The notes: generated from the letters alone by a model not told the origin. 64,000 bases of DNA from Brevundimonas sp. UBA5713 (GCF_002419815.1 NZ_DIGV01000041.1:106935-170934); one strand, 5' to 3'; positions 32,759 through 41,520 are shown, counted from the stretch's first letter. Numbers and translations are program-made.

Positions 32759-33241
32759 TTATCGACCGACCTGGAATTGGGCGGGATTTCCGGCCCACCA
32801 GTCGCGAACGTCGAAACACGGGCAGTCCTTCATCCATTCATTGCGGGAGATCTTGCCGTCACGGTTCTTGTCCGGTGACAGGTCGCGGTGCCCGAGGATC
32901 TCGGCTGTGGTGTGCTTGGCCTTAAGCGTGGTCAGCAGCTGGCGCAAAGCGGCGAACTGCTTTGGCGTAAAGTTGTTTTCGGACCAGCCTTTGGCATTGA
33001 TGCCGCCGACCAGACAGATACCGAGCGACACAGAATTAAACCCGCTGACATGGGCACCGACGACGCTATCGGCGCGGCCTTTTTCCACGCGGCCGTCGCG
33101 GCGGATGACATAGTGGTAGCCCACATCGTTAAAGCCGCGCTGTTTGTGCATGGCGCGGATCTCGGCCACGCCGATGTCGCGGGCAGGCGGGGTGGCGGCG
33201 CAATGGACCACCAGATATTTGACGGAGTTAAGCTTGCTCAT
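32759..33241 (-). CDS. Endolysin, N-acetylmuramoyl-L-alanine amidase
   Basis: A 160-residue amidase_2/T7-lysozyme-type enzyme. Zinc ligands are likely His13 (YLVVHCAAT), His118 (GHRDLS) and Cys140 (DCPCFD); GYHYVIRRDG carries the catalytic Tyr region. An EF-hand-like loop DKNRDGKISRNE (124-135) lies before the last ligand. No signal peptide, so release needs the holin encoded just upstream, with which it overlaps by 14 bp. Confidence 0.93.
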   Translation of the reverse strand: MSKLNSVKYLVVHCAATPPARDIGVAEIRAMHKQRGFNDVGYHYVIRRDGRVEKGRADSVVGAHVSGFNSVSLGICLVGGINAKGWSENNFTPKQFAALRQLLTTLKAKHTTAEILGHRDLSPDKNRDGKISRNEWMKDCPCFDVRDWWAGNPAQFQVGR

Positions 33242-33470
33242 TTCTGCCCTTCCATGCGCGCACCAGCGCAATGATGTGTTCAGCGGTTGGCCCGATGAGA
33301 TAGAAGGCGATCAGCGACCCGAGCAGCAGCAGCAGCCTCTCGGCAATGGCGCGCAGATCTTCGGCGGGCATTCGCGTGATAAGGAGGTGCAGCTGCGCAA
33401 GGACGAACGCTGTCACCAGCCAGGTGAACAGACGACGCCAGAGCCATTGCGCCTCGGGTAGCGGCGTCAT
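33228..33470 (-). CDS. Holin-like protein, two membrane segments
   Basis: An 80-residue protein with hydrophobic segments at about 12-31 and 46-61 and a basic C-terminal tail (RAWKGRNEQA). It sits between the next small membrane protein and the endolysin, so it most likely forms the lysis pore. The start at 33470 makes an ATGA overlap with the upstream gene. Confidence 0.7.
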   Translation of the reverse strand: MTPLPEAQWLWRRLFTWLVTAFVLAQLHLLITRMPAEDLRAIAERLLLLLGSLIAFYLIGPTAEHIIALVRAWKGRNEQA

Positions 33471-33709
33471 CGCTCGCGCTCCCGTTCCATTTGTGAGCGC
33501 ATCCATGCGATGTCGGCCTGCACGGCCTTCACGCGCTCATCGATGCGCGCCAGTTCCCCGCGCGAGAGCGGCTCGATTGTGGCCTCCATGGCTTCAACCC
33601 GGTTGAACAGGGAGCCAAAAGCTAGCGTCACGCCAATGACCTGCAGGCTGATAGCGAAGATCAGTTGCATCAGATTGATGGTGAAGGTGATCGGGTTTTT
33701 CCGGGTCAT
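33467..33709 (-). CDS. Small membrane/coiled-coil protein, holin or antiholin candidate
   Basis: An 80-residue protein with one membrane helix (about 12-34, LMQLIFAISLQVIGVTLAFG) and a charged helical tail (LARIDERVKAVQADIAWMRS). It belongs to the lysis cassette by position and overlap. It could be the antiholin partner of the next gene. Confidence 0.6.
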   Translation of the reverse strand: MTRKNPITFTINLMQLIFAISLQVIGVTLAFGSLFNRVEAMEATIEPLSRGELARIDERVKAVQADIAWMRSQMERERER

Positions 33710-33713
33710 GCGA

Positions 33714-33938
33714 TCAACTCCACAGCTGGATCATGGGCGCGGGGGCGGTGCGGTTGGCATTGGCGGGGATCAGCACGACCTGGCCTGCCCGAAGGAAGGG
33801 GCCTGCATCGGCCAGATTGGGGTTTGCCTGCATGACCTGCTCGACAACCGGCGAAGCGCGGCTGGTCGTGCGCCACACCAGCTGGTCTAGCGTTTCCCCG
33901 TCCACGGCCTCGACCTTGATCATGTTCGCGGTAGCCAT
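33714..33938 (-). CDS. X: Tail protein gpX-like (LysM-like)
   Basis: 74 residues (P2 gpX is 67): AVDGETLDQLVWRTTSRASP, VVEQVMQANPNLADAGPFLR, AGQVVLIPA, the LysM-like tail protein X pattern. Overlaps the gpL stop (TGATG). Confidence 0.92.
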   Translation of the reverse strand: MATANMIKVEAVDGETLDQLVWRTTSRASPVVEQVMQANPNLADAGPFLRAGQVVLIPANANRTAPAPMIQLWS

Positions 33939-34426
33939 CAGATGACCTCGGCGATGATGCGGGTGCGGCCCAGAAAATCGCGCACGGCATAGGCGACGTT
34001 GCGCCGGTGGATGTCGATATCGACCGATAGCTCCTCGACACGCACCACACCGGCAGAGCGCGCAGATTGGCCCAGTTGGCGGTCGGCCAGGTCGGCTGCG
34101 ATCACGGACTGGATGGCGCGGTGCCAGCGGATCACATAATCGGACATACCGTCGACCAGATAGCGGCCACTGACGTCATTCAGCTTGGCCGCGCCCTCGG
34201 CCTCGCGCTCGCGTTTCCAGCCGTCGAGTTCGGCCATGATGTCGATGACAGCGTTGCGGGCGACATCGCGCAGGCGTTCTGCCGTGACCGCCTGATCAAT
34301 GCGCATTGCGGCGCGCAAAGCATTCAGGTCCACGTCCGGCCAGAATGGTCCGCAGTCAACCGTTCCCGAAGCGGCAGGCGTGTCGGGCGCGGGAATATTG
34401 GAAGGGGACGAGAAGGGACCGGACAT
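33938..34426 (-). CDS. L: Head completion protein gpL-like
   Basis: 162 residues from the ATG at 34426 (P2 gpL is 169). Features: FWPDVDLNALRAAMRIDQAV, RLRDVARNAVIDIMAELDGW, VIRWHRAIQSVIAADLADRQ, VDIDIHRRNVAYAVRDFLGR. A TTG at 34495 would add 23 residues; neither start has a clear Shine-Dalgarno. Confidence 0.9.
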   Translation of the reverse strand: MSGPFSSPSNIPAPDTPAASGTVDCGPFWPDVDLNALRAAMRIDQAVTAERLRDVARNAVIDIMAELDGWKREREAEGAAKLNDVSGRYLVDGMSDYVIRWHRAIQSVIAADLADRQLGQSARSAGVVRVEELSVDIDIHRRNVAYAVRDFLGRTRIIAEVI

Positions 34427-34554
34427 GACAGGCGGAGTTTCCAGCTTCAGAAATCGCCGGATCCGGTGAAACAGGGTGGGGGGCTGGACGGGCAATCAGC
34501 ATGGAGAAAACTGCTGCCGGACCAGCCCCGCCCTGCCGCCGGGGGGGCGTTGGT

Positions 34555-35460
34555 TTAGGCCTCGGGATTGCCCGGAGCCGGATCGGATTTTTTCAGTTCG
34601 CGCTGCAGCTTCTCGATGTCCTTTTTGACACCGACGCGGTCGTGCTTGGCGATAGCGGCCATATAGGCGTCGAGGGCCGACTGCTGGCGGTTGCGCAGAT
34701 CCTCGGCGTCGTCGGGATTGGCATCGGCCAGAATGGCGCGGCCCAAGGCCTTGAACAGCTTGGCCTCGACCTCGTCGTGCAGATCGACATCGTGGTCCTT
34801 CACCAGATCCTGCAGCATGGGCAGGACGGCGGCATCGAACGCGTCGGCCTCGAGGCCGAGTTCATAGTGGTTGATCGCGGCCTCGCTGATCTGGTCGATC
34901 GCAAAGGTGATCGGGTCGCGGTTGAAGTGCGCGGGCATGGCCAGACCGAAGGTCATGGCATGTTCGAGCATGGGCAGGGCGGCCAGATAGTCACCAATAT
35001 CGATCGTCCAGGCGAGCAGCTGGGTAAAGACTTGGTCCAGCGGTCCCTGCTCGGCCTTTCCTGCGGCGATCACGCCGTCGATCCAGCCCTTATAGACGGG
35101 CAGCATCAGTCGCTTGGCCTCGATCTTGCGGTCAGTGGCCTTGATGTCCTTCAGAGCGCGGCGGTCGGCTTCCAGCTGGACCACAACCTTGGCCTCGTCC
35201 GAGGTCAGGGCGATATCGTTTTGCTGTTGGGCGGCGGACAGGGCCGAAGCCCCGACAGACGCCGCGAGGAAGGCCCGCGCCTGGGCGGCTGGGCTGGTCC
35301 GGCCCGAGCGGAACGGGGGAACGGGGGCATCCTTGAAGTTGCGGACGGCCTTCTTCGGCGCAGAAGCCTTCGCCGCCTTCGCCGCCTCTGCAGCTTGGGC
35401 TTGGGCTTTCTTTTCGGCTTCGGCTTTAGCAGCAGCGGCGGCGCGGGCGGCGGGGCTCAT
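34555..35460 (-). CDS. M: Terminase small/endonuclease subunit gpM-like
   Basis: 301 residues (P2 gpM is 247). The extra length is an Ala/Lys/Glu-rich N-terminus (residues 1-45). Core: VVQLEADRRALKDIKATDRK, MLPVYKGWIDGVIAAGKAEQ, DQVFTQLLAWTIDIGDYLAA, LADANPDDAEDLRNRQQSAL. With gpP it cuts cos and packages DNA. Confidence 0.92.
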   Translation of the reverse strand: MSPAARAAAAAKAEAEKKAQAQAAEAAKAAKASAPKKAVRNFKDAPVPPFRSGRTSPAAQARAFLAASVGASALSAAQQQNDIALTSDEAKVVVQLEADRRALKDIKATDRKIEAKRLMLPVYKGWIDGVIAAGKAEQGPLDQVFTQLLAWTIDIGDYLAALPMLEHAMTFGLAMPAHFNRDPITFAIDQISEAAINHYELGLEADAFDAAVLPMLQDLVKDHDVDLHDEVEAKLFKALGRAILADANPDDAEDLRNRQQSALDAYMAAIAKHDRVGVKKDIEKLQRELKKSDPAPGNPEA

Positions 35461-35510
35461 GCGGGGTATCCTTGAGGCTATTCCAATCAGAGGGGTCGAA
35501 GGCGTGCCGA

Positions 35511-36554
35511 TTAGCCGCCTTGCGGCACCGGCTCGTCGACGACGATGTTCTCGATCAGACAGGCGTAGTCGTAGTTTTCGACCACATAGGCGTGATTGAC
35601 CGACTCATAGGTCTCGATGCGATCACGCTTGGCGTTGTCGACCAGAGTGCGACGGCGCGAGCCTTCCTGCTCATAGATGGACAGGTTATCGAGGCGGGTG
35701 ATCAGGATGGTGCCTGCCGGGAAGAAGGGCACCTTGGCGACCTGCAGGCCGCCCAGAGTCTTCTTCGACAGCAGGATGTCGGTGGCCACCTTCTCGGTCG
35801 GTTTGCCTTCGGCATCGATCATCGGGAAGTATTTGTCGTGCAGCAGATCGCTGCTGACGATGGCGACCAGTTCGGTGTCATCGCGCGCCCATTCCGGCAG
35901 GAAGTTCTGTACGGCATCGAAGACCAGCGCATCGAGGTTGCGATAGTCGCCCTGGGTGGCGCGGACGTGGATGTGGTTGTTCTCCACAGTGCCGCTCTTG
36001 TAATGGCGGGTCGGGGCATTGACGCGGATCTTCTGCAGCCAGCCGATGTTGACGTCCTGCAGCAGCTGATTGGTCGCGCGGTCGGTCGTAGCCGCCGCCG
36101 AGGTGCCGTTGAAGCCGATCATGATCATGTCGCGTGCGGCTTGCTGCAGTACGTGATCGCGAAGGCGGATCTGGAAGTCCTTGAACTTGGCCCACATGTC
36201 CAGCTTGGCATAGGTCACGTGGGTGTCGAAGTTGGTCTGCTTGCAGAAGTAGGGGTTTGCGTCCAGCGAGGTCGGGTCGCGGGTCGCGCGATCCGCGCTG
36301 GAGGTATCCGTGCGGCCCGCGATCGTACCGGCAGCGCCAAGACCCAGGGCCTCGCCCGACTGCTCGTCCACCGGCACAAGGTTGATCTTGCCCAGGAATT
36401 CCGAGCTTTCACGCTGCTTGTCGATCAGCGTCTGCTGGACCGAGGGATCGACGGCGAACTTTTTGCCTTCCGAGACGGTGCTGGCTTCGACCTGGTTCAG
36501 TTCGGCCTGACGCGACAGGTAGCTGGAATAGAGCAGGCGGGTTTTGGTCTTCAT
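35511..36554 (-). CDS. N: Major capsid protein gpN-like
   Basis: 347 residues (P2 gpN is 357). P2-type HK97-fold capsid: VDPSVQQTLIDKQRESSEFL, GKINLVPVDEQSGEALGLG, YAKLDMWAKFKDFQIRLRDH, MIMIGFNGTSAA, GSRRRTLVDNAKRDRIETYE, SVNHAYVVENYDYACLIENI. Cleavage of its N-terminus by gpO is expected. Confidence 0.96.
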   Translation of the reverse strand: MKTKTRLLYSSYLSRQAELNQVEASTVSEGKKFAVDPSVQQTLIDKQRESSEFLGKINLVPVDEQSGEALGLGAAGTIAGRTDTSSADRATRDPTSLDANPYFCKQTNFDTHVTYAKLDMWAKFKDFQIRLRDHVLQQAARDMIMIGFNGTSAAATTDRATNQLLQDVNIGWLQKIRVNAPTRHYKSGTVENNHIHVRATQGDYRNLDALVFDAVQNFLPEWARDDTELVAIVSSDLLHDKYFPMIDAEGKPTEKVATDILLSKKTLGGLQVAKVPFFPAGTILITRLDNLSIYEQEGSRRRTLVDNAKRDRIETYESVNHAYVVENYDYACLIENIVVDEPVPQGG

Positions 36555-36602
36555 GATCGGGGTCCGGTGCGGTGTGAGCGTTGGGGCGTCGGGCGAAAAG
36601 GA

Positions 36603-37520
36603 TCAGCAGTCGGCCAGAAGTTGGCCGTCGCCGCCGTTGTGGGAGGGGCGGCGCGTATAGGCACCGTTCGGGGTTTCTTCGAGCGCTTTGGTCAGCGTGC
36701 CGAGGTCGGTTTCGATCTTGGCGAAACGAGCGTTGTTGGACTGGGCATTTTCGGCAAACAGCGCCTTCAACTCGGTGCCGAACTGGGTGAAGGCGGTGGC
36801 CAGAGCAGCGGTGTCGGTTTGAGCGGTGGCCGCGACCGGCGCAGGGGTGGTGCTGGCCTGCACAACGGGGGCAGGGGCTTCGGGCTTGGTGCCGGCATTG
36901 AGGCCGAAGGCGCGGGCGAAGGCGGCCATCAGCCTATCGAGTGTCAGTCCGTCAGACTTGGTGTCATCGGTGGCGTCGAAGTTCAGGTCAGTTTCATAGG
37001 CGGCGCTGAAGACGCTGCTCTTATGATGTTTGCGGGCGTCCAGTTCGGCCTTCAGCGTGGCCGCGAACGGCTCTTTGCTGGTGGCCGAGAACGTCAAAGC
37101 TTCGGTGCCGAGCGACGCCGGACTGTCGGTGACGGCCAGACCCATCAGATAGGCCTTGCCGGTGTTGGAGAAGTTCGGTTCAACCTCGATCGAGGTGAAC
37201 TTCTTCTGGCGGGCCTTGTTGAATTTGATCAGGTCTTCGGTCGGGTCGATCTGGGCGAACAGGGCCAGACGCTTTTCGGTCTTGCCGTCGATCTCGATCT
37301 CGACCTCTTCGGTCTTCAGCGCCAGCACGTCACCGTACATTTTGAACGGGCCGTCAGCGGTCGGGCTGCGGATGTGTTCCATGTTGACGCGGGCCGCATA
37401 GGTGTCCGGATTGTAGGACGCCGCCATCTGTTCCAGCCAGACACGCTCGATGATGCGGCCATCGGATGCGGTTGCGCCTTCGACGGCGACACGGAAGAAG
37501 CGAGCGGTCTTTTCGGCCAT
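36603..37520 (-). CDS. O: Capsid scaffold and maturation protease gpO-like
   Basis: 305 residues (P2 gpO is 284). The N-terminal serine protease domain has the expected triad: Asp20, His49 in NMEHI, Ser110 in KKFTSIEVEPNFSNTGKAYL. The C-terminal scaffold half is Ala/Pro-rich then helical. The ATG at 37520 has AGGA upstream; the open frame to 37610 is not used. First gene of the leftward O-N-M-L-X-lysis-R-S operon, divergent from gpP. Confidence 0.94.
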   Translation of the reverse strand: MAEKTARFFRVAVEGATASDGRIIERVWLEQMAASYNPDTYAARVNMEHIRSPTADGPFKMYGDVLALKTEEVEIEIDGKTEKRLALFAQIDPTEDLIKFNKARQKKFTSIEVEPNFSNTGKAYLMGLAVTDSPASLGTEALTFSATSKEPFAATLKAELDARKHHKSSVFSAAYETDLNFDATDDTKSDGLTLDRLMAAFARAFGLNAGTKPEAPAPVVQASTTPAPVAATAQTDTAALATAFTQFGTELKALFAENAQSNNARFAKIETDLGTLTKALEETPNGAYTRRPSHNGGDGQLLADC

Positions 37521-37618
37521 GACGGTTCCTGAACGGTCCTGAATGGTGTGTGCCCGTCGCAGGCGGGCCTTAAGAGCCTCAAGACGGGCGTGTCTGGCCT
37601 GTTTTCTCAAGCTGGGCG

Positions 37619-37688
37619 TGTTGTCAGGGGCGCTCCGTACAACAGCCGCCGGTCAGGGCACGCAGGGCGGGCGGTTAGCGTCCGCTGC
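37619..37688. promoter_or_regulatory. Divergent late promoter region P-P / P-O with Ogr-type site
   Basis: TGTTGT-N14-ACAACA at 37619-37644. Rightward, TAGCGT begins 31 bp past the site and the gpP ATG 45 bp past it. Leftward, the same 31-bp position reads CCGTCT, a poor -10, and the gpO ATG is about 100 bp away with its own Shine-Dalgarno. The inner 14 bp have the orientation of the V and J sites when read toward gpO. Confidence 0.85.
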
Positions 37689-39602
37689 ATGCGAATGAAG
37701 CCGATCAAACAGGACGGACCAGAACCAGGCGGACCCGATGATCTGGGGGCGCTGCTGGCCTCTTGTGGTGGGTTCGGCTTTCCGGTCACAGCACTGCTGG
37801 ACGAACGGCGCGCGGCCAAATTCCTTTATTGGTCTATGTGGCGGCTGACCGATATCGCCACCCTGCTGAAGTTGCCCGAGGGCACGATCGCCAGCTGGAA
37901 GAGCCGCGACAAATGGGACGAGGCCAGCCCGCTGGAGCGCATGGAGGGCGTGACCGAGGCCCGCTATGTCGCTCTGACCATGAAGGCGGCGAAGACCGGC
38001 CTTGATTTCAAGGAGATCGATCTGCTGTCACGGCAGGCCGAACGCTTTGCGCGCATTCGGCGCTATCAACAACCGGGGGGGCATGAGGGCGACCTGAACC
38101 CGAAGGTCGCAAACCGCAATGTAGGGCCGAAGAAGAAGCCCGAGAAGAACCACATCACGCCCGAGCAGACGGCCATTCTGAAGGCGGCGCTGGAAAAGCT
38201 GATGTTCGGCTATCAGGAGATCTGGTGGTCGAAGCGCGATCTGCGCAACCGCATGATCCTGAAGTCGCGTCAGATCGGCGCGACCTACTATTTCGCGCTG
38301 GAGGCGCTGATCGTCGCGCTGGAGACCGGCAAGAACCAGATCTTCCTGTCGGCGTCAAAGAACCAGGCCCATGTGTTCAAGGGCTATATCCGCGCCTTTG
38401 TGATGAAAGAGATCGGGGTCGAACTGACCGGCGATCCCATCGTCATCGATCGCGGCACCGACGAAAACGGGCAGCTGCTGGACCAGCCCGAGTTGATCTT
38501 CCTCGGCACCAATGCGCGCACGGCGCAGGGCTATCACGGCGATTTCTACTTCGATGAATTCTTCTGGGTCTACGGCTTCGAGACGCTGAAGAAGGTCGCG
38601 TCGGGCATGGCGATGCAGAAGCGGTATCGCAAGACCTACTTCTCGACGCCGTCATCGATCACCCATGAAGCCTTCAAGTTCTGGAACGGCGACGAGTGGA
38701 ACAAGAAGAGACCCAAGGATAAGCGCCAGCTGTTCGACGTTATGTCGGCGGCGCTGCACCAGGACGGCATTATCGGGCCGGACAAGATCTGGCGCCACAA
38801 GGTCACGATCGAGGACGCCCAGCGCATGGGCTGCGATCTGTTCGACCTGGACGAACTGAGAGACACCTACACCGCAGCAGAGTTCGAGAACCTGCTGATG
38901 TGCGGCTTTGTCGATGACACGTTGTCCGTATTCCCGATGCACATGGTCGGGCCATGCATGGTGGATCCGCGCGACCAGTGGCCGGACGTCGACCAGGCGC
39001 GGATCATTTTGGGGGCAGGCCGACCCTATGCGGGCGAGGTCTGGCTGTCTTATGACCCGAACGGCGAGAGCGAGAATGCCGACAAGGCTGCGTTGGTGGT
39101 TGTGGCACCGCCCAAGGTGGCGGGCGGCAAGTTCCGTGTGATCGAGCGTCGCCAGTTCTCCGGCAGCCGCTTCGACGAACAGGCCGAGGTCATCCGCAAC
39201 TACACCCAGCGGTACAACGTCACGAAGATCGATATCGACAAGACCGGCATCGGCGACGCCGTCTTCCAGCTGGTGCAGACCTTCTTCCCCAGCGTGGTCG
39301 GCCACATGTACGACGCCTTCCTCAAGACCCAGATGGTCTTCAAGGCGTTGGATGTCATCACCAAAAACCGCCTCGAGTTCGATCACGAGTTTAAGGATCT
39401 GGCCAGCGCACTGATGTCGATCCGCCGGACCCTGACGGCCTCGGGCCGCAAGGTGACATACGAGGCGGGCCGGACCCGCGAGGCAGGCCACGCCGATCTG
39501 GCGTGGGCGCTGCTGCAATCCCTGATCAACGAACCCATCGCTGCTGCCATCGGCGCGGACAGCGGCACAAAATCTACCGTGGAGATATACGGCGATGACT
39601 AA
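37689..39602 (+). CDS. P: Terminase large (ATPase) subunit gpP-like
   Basis: 637 residues (P2 gpP is 590). An N-terminal HTH (LTDIATLLKLPEGTIASWKS) for cos binding is followed by the ATPase with Walker A-like LKSRQIGATYYFALEAL, Walker B-like ELIFLGTNARTAQGYHGDFY / FDEFFWVYG, and a C-terminal nuclease-type region (VWLSYDPNGESENADKAALV, KIDIDKTGIGDAVF). I use the ATG at 37689; the upstream open frame runs back through the Ogr-type site. No Shine-Dalgarno is seen. Confidence 0.95.
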   Translation: MRMKPIKQDGPEPGGPDDLGALLASCGGFGFPVTALLDERRAAKFLYWSMWRLTDIATLLKLPEGTIASWKSRDKWDEASPLERMEGVTEARYVALTMKAAKTGLDFKEIDLLSRQAERFARIRRYQQPGGHEGDLNPKVANRNVGPKKKPEKNHITPEQTAILKAALEKLMFGYQEIWWSKRDLRNRMILKSRQIGATYYFALEALIVALETGKNQIFLSASKNQAHVFKGYIRAFVMKEIGVELTGDPIVIDRGTDENGQLLDQPELIFLGTNARTAQGYHGDFYFDEFFWVYGFETLKKVASGMAMQKRYRKTYFSTPSSITHEAFKFWNGDEWNKKRPKDKRQLFDVMSAALHQDGIIGPDKIWRHKVTIEDAQRMGCDLFDLDELRDTYTAAEFENLLMCGFVDDTLSVFPMHMVGPCMVDPRDQWPDVDQARIILGAGRPYAGEVWLSYDPNGESENADKAALVVVAPPKVAGGKFRVIERRQFSGSRFDEQAEVIRNYTQRYNVTKIDIDKTGIGDAVFQLVQTFFPSVVGHMYDAFLKTQMVFKALDVITKNRLEFDHEFKDLASALMSIRRTLTASGRKVTYEAGRTREAGHADLAWALLQSLINEPIAAAIGADSGTKSTVEIYGDD

Positions 39603-40611
39603 AGCCCCGATCGCGAAAGCCCGTAAGACCGAAGCCACGGCCAGCGCCTTTGCTCTTGGCGATGCCGAGCCGGTGCTGAACCGGCGCGACCTGATGGAGG
39701 GGCTGGATTGCTGGGAGGTTCGCGGCCTGAAGGGGACCTATTATCAGCCGCCGCTGCCGCTGGATGTCCTGTCGAAGGCGGGTAATGCCACCTCGCACCA
39801 TTCGAGCGCCTTCCGCGTCAAGGTGAACCAGCTGATGCGCGACTTCATCCCGCACCGCATGCTGGACCGAGCAACATTCGAAGGCCTTGTGCTGGATCAT
39901 CTTGTCCTCGGCAATTTCTATGTCGAGCGCGTGGACAACATGCTGAACCGCCCGATGGCGCTGAGGCGTTCGCTGGCCCGCTACACACGGCGCGGCGTCG
40001 AGGATGGCAGCTTTGTGTTTCTGTCCGGCTGGCGTGATGAGCACTGGTTCAAGCCGGGATCCGTCTATCACGGCATGCAGCCCTGGCTGGATCAGGAGAT
40101 CTATGGCGTGCCGGAATATCTGAGCGCGCTGCAGTCGGTGTTCCTGAATGAAGGCGCGACCCTGTTCCGCCGCCGCTATTACATCAACGGCGCGCATGCC
40201 GGGTTCATCATGTATGTCGGCGAAGGCGGGCTGACCGAGGGCGATGCCGAGGCGCTGAAGCAGGCGATGAAGTCGACCAAGGGCGTCGGCAATTTCCGCT
40301 CGATGTTCGTCCATCTGCCGCAAGGCAAGAAGGACAGCATCCAGCTGCTACATCCGGGCGAAGCCGCCGCCAAAGACGAGTTCATGGGCATCAAGAACAC
40401 CACGCGCGACGACACGCTGGCCGCGCACCGTGTGCCGCCCCAGCTGCTGGGCGTGGTGCCGGCCAATGCCGGCGGCTTCGGCGATGTCGAAAAGGCCGAT
40501 GCCGTGTTTTACCGCAACGAGATCCAGCCGCTGCAGCAGCGTTTCCTCGCGCTCAATGACTGGCTGGGGATGGAAGTGGTGCGGTTCAGAGACAGAGAAC
40601 TGATATTGTGA
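39595..40611 (+). CDS. Q: Portal protein gpQ-like
   Basis: 338 residues (P2 gpQ is 344), the portal ring through which DNA is packaged. Typical pieces: DCWEVRGLKGTYYQPPLPLD, EYLSALQSVFLNEGATLFRR, RYYINGAHAGFIMYVGEGGL, LAAHRVPPQLLGVVPANAGG, then PLQQRFLALNDWLGMEVVRF. Overlaps the gpP stop by 8 bp. Confidence 0.96.
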   Translation: MTKAPIAKARKTEATASAFALGDAEPVLNRRDLMEGLDCWEVRGLKGTYYQPPLPLDVLSKAGNATSHHSSAFRVKVNQLMRDFIPHRMLDRATFEGLVLDHLVLGNFYVERVDNMLNRPMALRRSLARYTRRGVEDGSFVFLSGWRDEHWFKPGSVYHGMQPWLDQEIYGVPEYLSALQSVFLNEGATLFRRRYYINGAHAGFIMYVGEGGLTEGDAEALKQAMKSTKGVGNFRSMFVHLPQGKKDSIQLLHPGEAAAKDEFMGIKNTTRDDTLAAHRVPPQLLGVVPANAGGFGDVEKADAVFYRNEIQPLQQRFLALNDWLGMEVVRFRDRELIL

Positions 40612-40615
40612 GGGC

Positions 40616-40634
40616 GGCGAGGCCTCCTACTGCT
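40616..40634. other. Candidate cos site
   Basis: GGCGAGGC lies 5 bp after the gpQ stop. As I recall it, the P2 cos single-strand end starts with the same eight bases, and P2 cos lies just past the 3' end of Q. The remaining bases differ, so this rests on position and a short match. Confidence 0.35.
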
Positions 40635-40710
40635 AGTTGCCCCCGAACCGTGAAAATGTACCCTGACGTCATTAGGCTTTGATGAGCGTTTAACGGCCGT
40701 GCTCAATTGA

Positions 40711-41520
40711 CTATATCGCCCAGGAAGAAGGGAGCGGCCGTGAAGTATCAAGACGATTGGCGCGCTCCCTGACGATGGACGGAGCGTGTATGTCCAGCAG
40801 CCGGACAGCTGAAGCCCGCGTCATTGGTCGTAGGTCAGACGCTGTGGTTTGCGGTCGCGTACTTCCGATTATATTCGAGGCTTGTGCGTAGAGTTCAGCA
40901 GCCTCTAACATCTCGTTTGCAAACGTGTCGGCTGGTATCACCGAGCTTGAGCTAGCGATGTCTCTTAAGCGGCCAGCCCATCGAGCTTGGTGCACTTGCA
41001 AGTCGCTTAATAGCAAGGTGTAAGCGACTGAATGCTGGTCCGACGAGACGTTCTCGATAACTAGTTTAATATCGGGCAGAAAATCAAAGTTTAGGGTAGG
41101 GGCGGTTGGCTCAGGATTGTTCCCAGCACTAATTGTCGTGCGTGAGGCAACAATCCATTGTTTGCGCAATGCTCGATAGCTGGTTTCGGCGTAATCGCCG
41201 ATCTGAGACATAGCAGATGGCATGACTGCTAATGATGCTCGCAAGCGACGCGCTCGGCGCTGAGCCTCCAGCTCGTCCGAATGTCGGATTTGCCTCATCA
41301 CCATGGTCCCGGCAAAACCTGCCGACAGCAAAGCGAATGAGCCAGCCAATAAAGTCTGCCACTCTTTCACTGCCTCGAAGACCATGAACGCATACCGATC
41401 CCCGTCCGATAGCTGCGCCTCTAGATTTGGCATCAGAGGGTCCAGTAAGATCGGAAGTGGTCCACCGAGCAGAGCGATGATGGCTAGACCAAAAAGCTGA
41501 CCTTTAAACGGCTTTGCCAT
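40711..41520 (-). CDS. Two-helix membrane protein, unknown (cargo)
   Basis: A 269-residue protein with two membrane helices near the N-terminus (about 9-27 and 56-75), a basic loop (RQIRHSDELEAQRRARRLRA), and a soluble C-terminal region of about 190 residues. No recognised domain. Convergent with gpQ and divergent from the Dam-type methylase. Location between portal gene and attR marks it as accessory cargo; an exclusion or defence role is possible but unproven. Confidence 0.6.
   Translation of the reverse strand: MAKPFKGQLFGLAIIALLGGPLPILLDPLMPNLEAQLSDGDRYAFMVFEAVKEWQTLLAGSFALLSAGFAGTMVMRQIRHSDELEAQRRARRLRASLAVMPSAMSQIGDYAETSYRALRKQWIVASRTTISAGNNPEPTAPTLNFDFLPDIKLVIENVSSDQHSVAYTLLLSDLQVHQARWAGRLRDIASSSSVIPADTFANEMLEAAELYAQASNIIGSTRPQTTASDLRPMTRASAVRLLDIHAPSIVRERANRLDTSRPLPSSWAI

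Noticed and set aside
35472..37532. 686-residue plus-strand frame across gpN and gpO
   Set aside because: Shadow of two well-recognised capsid genes on the other strand; Gly/Arg-rich composition without domains.
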